From Bacteroidota bacterium (GTDB lineage Bacteria; Bacteroidota; Bacteroidia; Chitinophagales; Chitinophagaceae), in contig CANHNT010000083.1 of assembly GCA_947461985.1 (NCBI GenBank), positions 1-7,877 of the forward strand: a stretch of DNA of 7,877 nt. The letters are read 5' to 3'. The notes under the pieces were generated by a model. It was not told the origin of the DNA. It saw nothing but the letters and a program-made list of their open reading frames with translations, and ran no database searches. Of this stretch, positions 6,705 through 7,877 are shown piece by piece. The first letter of the stretch is position 1, and every line of letters starts with the position of its first letter. The translations under genes were made by a program, and so were the position numbers.

Positions 6705-6810
6705 GTTGTCAGAGGTCAGAGGTCGGTTGTCAGTTTTTTTGAAAAATAGTATTGATTAAATGGATTAATATGTTGAATTTGCCGTAGACTGACAACAGTC
6801 ATCCGACAAC
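6705..6810. repeat. imperfect inverted-repeat element between uvrD and recX
   Basis: The left part has tandem units TCAGAGG (6709-6715, 6716-6722) followed by TCGG and GTTGTCAGT (6726-6734). The right part has ACTGACAAC (6788-6796), an exact complement of the latter, and ends in CCGACAAC, so GTTGTC (6705-6710) pairs with GACAAC (6805-6810). The outer ends are therefore inverted repeats of roughly 25-30 bases with mismatches, around an AT-rich core of about 50 bases. A small palindrome, GACTG-ACAA-CAGTC (6787-6800), sits in the right arm. The element fills nearly all of the gap, has no coding capacity, and looks like a miniature inverted-repeat element or a processing/attenuation structure in the uvrD-recX transcript. 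Confidence 0.6.
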
Positions 6811-6815
6811 ATTTT

Positions 6816-7877
6816 TTATACAATTCTCAATTTAGCATAGTTCAACATTATTTTTTTAACGCCATTCGGACCAAAATCGATGTTGGCAATTTTATTGGCA
6901 ATAGGACCTTCTAAAGTCAACACATTACCAAAACCAAATCGTTGATGTTCCACTTGGTTACCCACTTCTAAAATACTGGTGTCCGATTCCACAAAATTTG
7001 TAGAGGCTTTATGTTCCACAGCAATTGTTTTGGAAGGCATTTTCTTTTGTTGAATTTCGTTACGTTCTTCAGAAGGTTTATTAAATATGGTGCGCTGTTT
7101 AGGTTTTGATGTTAAATTAGCATCCACTAAATCAGTTGGCAATTCATCTAAAAAACGACTTGGGTCATTTTGAACCAAGCTTCCAAAACGATAGCGATTG
7201 TTTGCATAACTAATCCATACTTTTTCTTTAGCTCGAGTTACAGCCACATAAAACAATCTACGTTCTTCTTCTAAATCTTCACGATCATACATGCTCATGC
7301 TGCTTGGGAAAATATTTTCTTCCATGCCAACCACAAATACACAAGGAAACTCCAAACCTTTAGAGGCATGAATGGTCATTAATTTTACCACATCACTGTT
7401 TTCTTCATCGTCTTTATCCGCATCGGTTAACAACGTAATTTGCTGTAAATAACTTCCTAAAGTACGTTCAATTACTTCGCCATCTTCATCTGGAGTTTCT
7501 GTAAACTCTTTAATTGAATTTAATAACTCTTGAATATTTTCATATCGTGCTAAACCTTCTACTGTTTTATCCGAATGAAGATCTTGAACCATGCCGCTGT
7601 ATTTTCCCAATTCTGCAGCTACTTCATACGCATTTTTTTTATCAATAATGCCCTGAAAATTTTTCATCATGACTACAAAATTTTCTATGGCAGATAGGGT
7701 AGAGCCTTTAAAACCATAAAGATTGGCTTCACAAATAATTTCCCAAAACGATTTGTTTTGCTCTTGCGCTAATAATGAAATTTTATTGATAGACGTATTT
7801 CCAATTCCTCTTGCAGGATAATTAATGATTCGTTTAATCGCTTCTTCATCTTGTGTATTGACTAACACTCTTAAATA
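6816..7877 (-). CDS. UvrD/PcrA-type superfamily 1A DNA helicase, 5' part missing
   Basis: This is a 3'-5' ATP-dependent DNA helicase for excision repair and for removing RecA or stalled complexes. The frame enters from the right edge, and the 353 visible codons are the C-terminal half of a protein that usually has 700-800 residues; Walker A and B and helicase motifs I-IV lie outside. The fragment opens with YLRVLVNTQDEEAIKRIINYPARGIG, typical of UvrD/PcrA. Motif V is LMTIHASKGLEFPCVFVVG (visible residues 166-184) and motif VI is EEERRLFYVAVTRAKE (203-218). A variable polar linker (about 245-300) leads to a C-terminal Tudor-like domain (VGNQVEHQRFGFGNV to the end), which in PcrA/UvrD contacts RNA polymerase. 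The GTG at 7868 is internal, not a start. It is upstream of recX on the same strand. Whether to call it pcrA or uvrD cannot be settled here. Confidence 0.95.
   Translation of the reverse strand, partial: YLRVLVNTQDEEAIKRIINYPARGIGNTSINKISLLAQEQNKSFWEIICEANLYGFKGSTLSAIENFVVMMKNFQGIIDKKNAYEVAAELGKYSGMVQDLHSDKTVEGLARYENIQELLNSIKEFTETPDEDGEVIERTLGSYLQQITLLTDADKDDEENSDVVKLMTIHASKGLEFPCVFVVGMEENIFPSSMSMYDREDLEEERRLFYVAVTRAKEKVWISYANNRYRFGSLVQNDPSRFLDELPTDLVDANLTSKPKQRTIFNKPSEERNEIQQKKMPSKTIAVEHKASTNFVESDTSILEVGNQVEHQRFGFGNVLTLEGPIANKIANIDFGPNGVKKIMLNYAKLRIV

Noticed and set aside
6705..6810. A short CRISPR array or attachment site, suggested by the repeated GTCAG/GACAA units
   Set aside because: Units are only 7-9 bases, unevenly spaced and in both orientations, with no spacers of constant length, no cas genes and no integrase nearby.
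7866..7868. GTG as a start codon for the helicase
   Set aside because: The frame continues to the window edge with Tyr-Leu-Arg, which matches the YLR segment before this block in UvrD/PcrA, so the codon is an internal Val.

Overview
The window is AT-rich and looks like a chromosomal segment of a member of the Bacteroidota. Chitinophagaceae or a relative is my guess from the style of the proteins, but I could not test it. Signs of the phylum are the adjacent grpE-dnaJ pair, a TAnnTTTG-type promoter element, A-rich leaders instead of clear Shine-Dalgarno sites, and a cell-envelope M13 peptidase lipoprotein. Almost everything is housekeeping. I see no phage, plasmid, toxin-antitoxin or CRISPR content.

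Layout: positions 1-1392 hold a minus-strand chaperone operon, grpE followed by dnaJ; dnaJ runs off the left edge after 256 codons. A 308-base gene-free stretch (1393-1700) contains a strong 42-base inverted repeat. A minus-strand two-helix membrane protein of unknown function (1701-2216) is divergent from a plus-strand M13-family zinc metallopeptidase lipoprotein (2277-4325). Next comes plus-strand fmt (4404-5333), which starts with TTG. From 5412 to the right edge all genes are on the minus strand. In order of transcription they are a UvrD/PcrA helicase (5' part missing), recX, and a YafV-like omega-amidase of the nitrilase superfamily.

How the genes fit together: GrpE is the nucleotide exchange factor and DnaJ the J-protein of the DnaK cycle. 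Fmt formylates initiator Met-tRNA. UvrD/PcrA and RecX both act on RecA filaments or repair intermediates, so their adjacency makes sense. The amidase is metabolic repair or salvage and is probably a passenger of the same transcript. The M13 peptidase would act in the envelope.

The most unusual signal is non-coding. A GC-richer sequence built on a 7-base period (TGACATC/TCAGAGG-like units) occurs three times: just after the peptidase gene, as an imperfect inverted-repeat pair filling the uvrD-recX gap, and inside fmt, where it encodes extra residues in the linker between the two Fmt domains. This looks like a small dispersed repeat family, one copy of which has entered a coding sequence.
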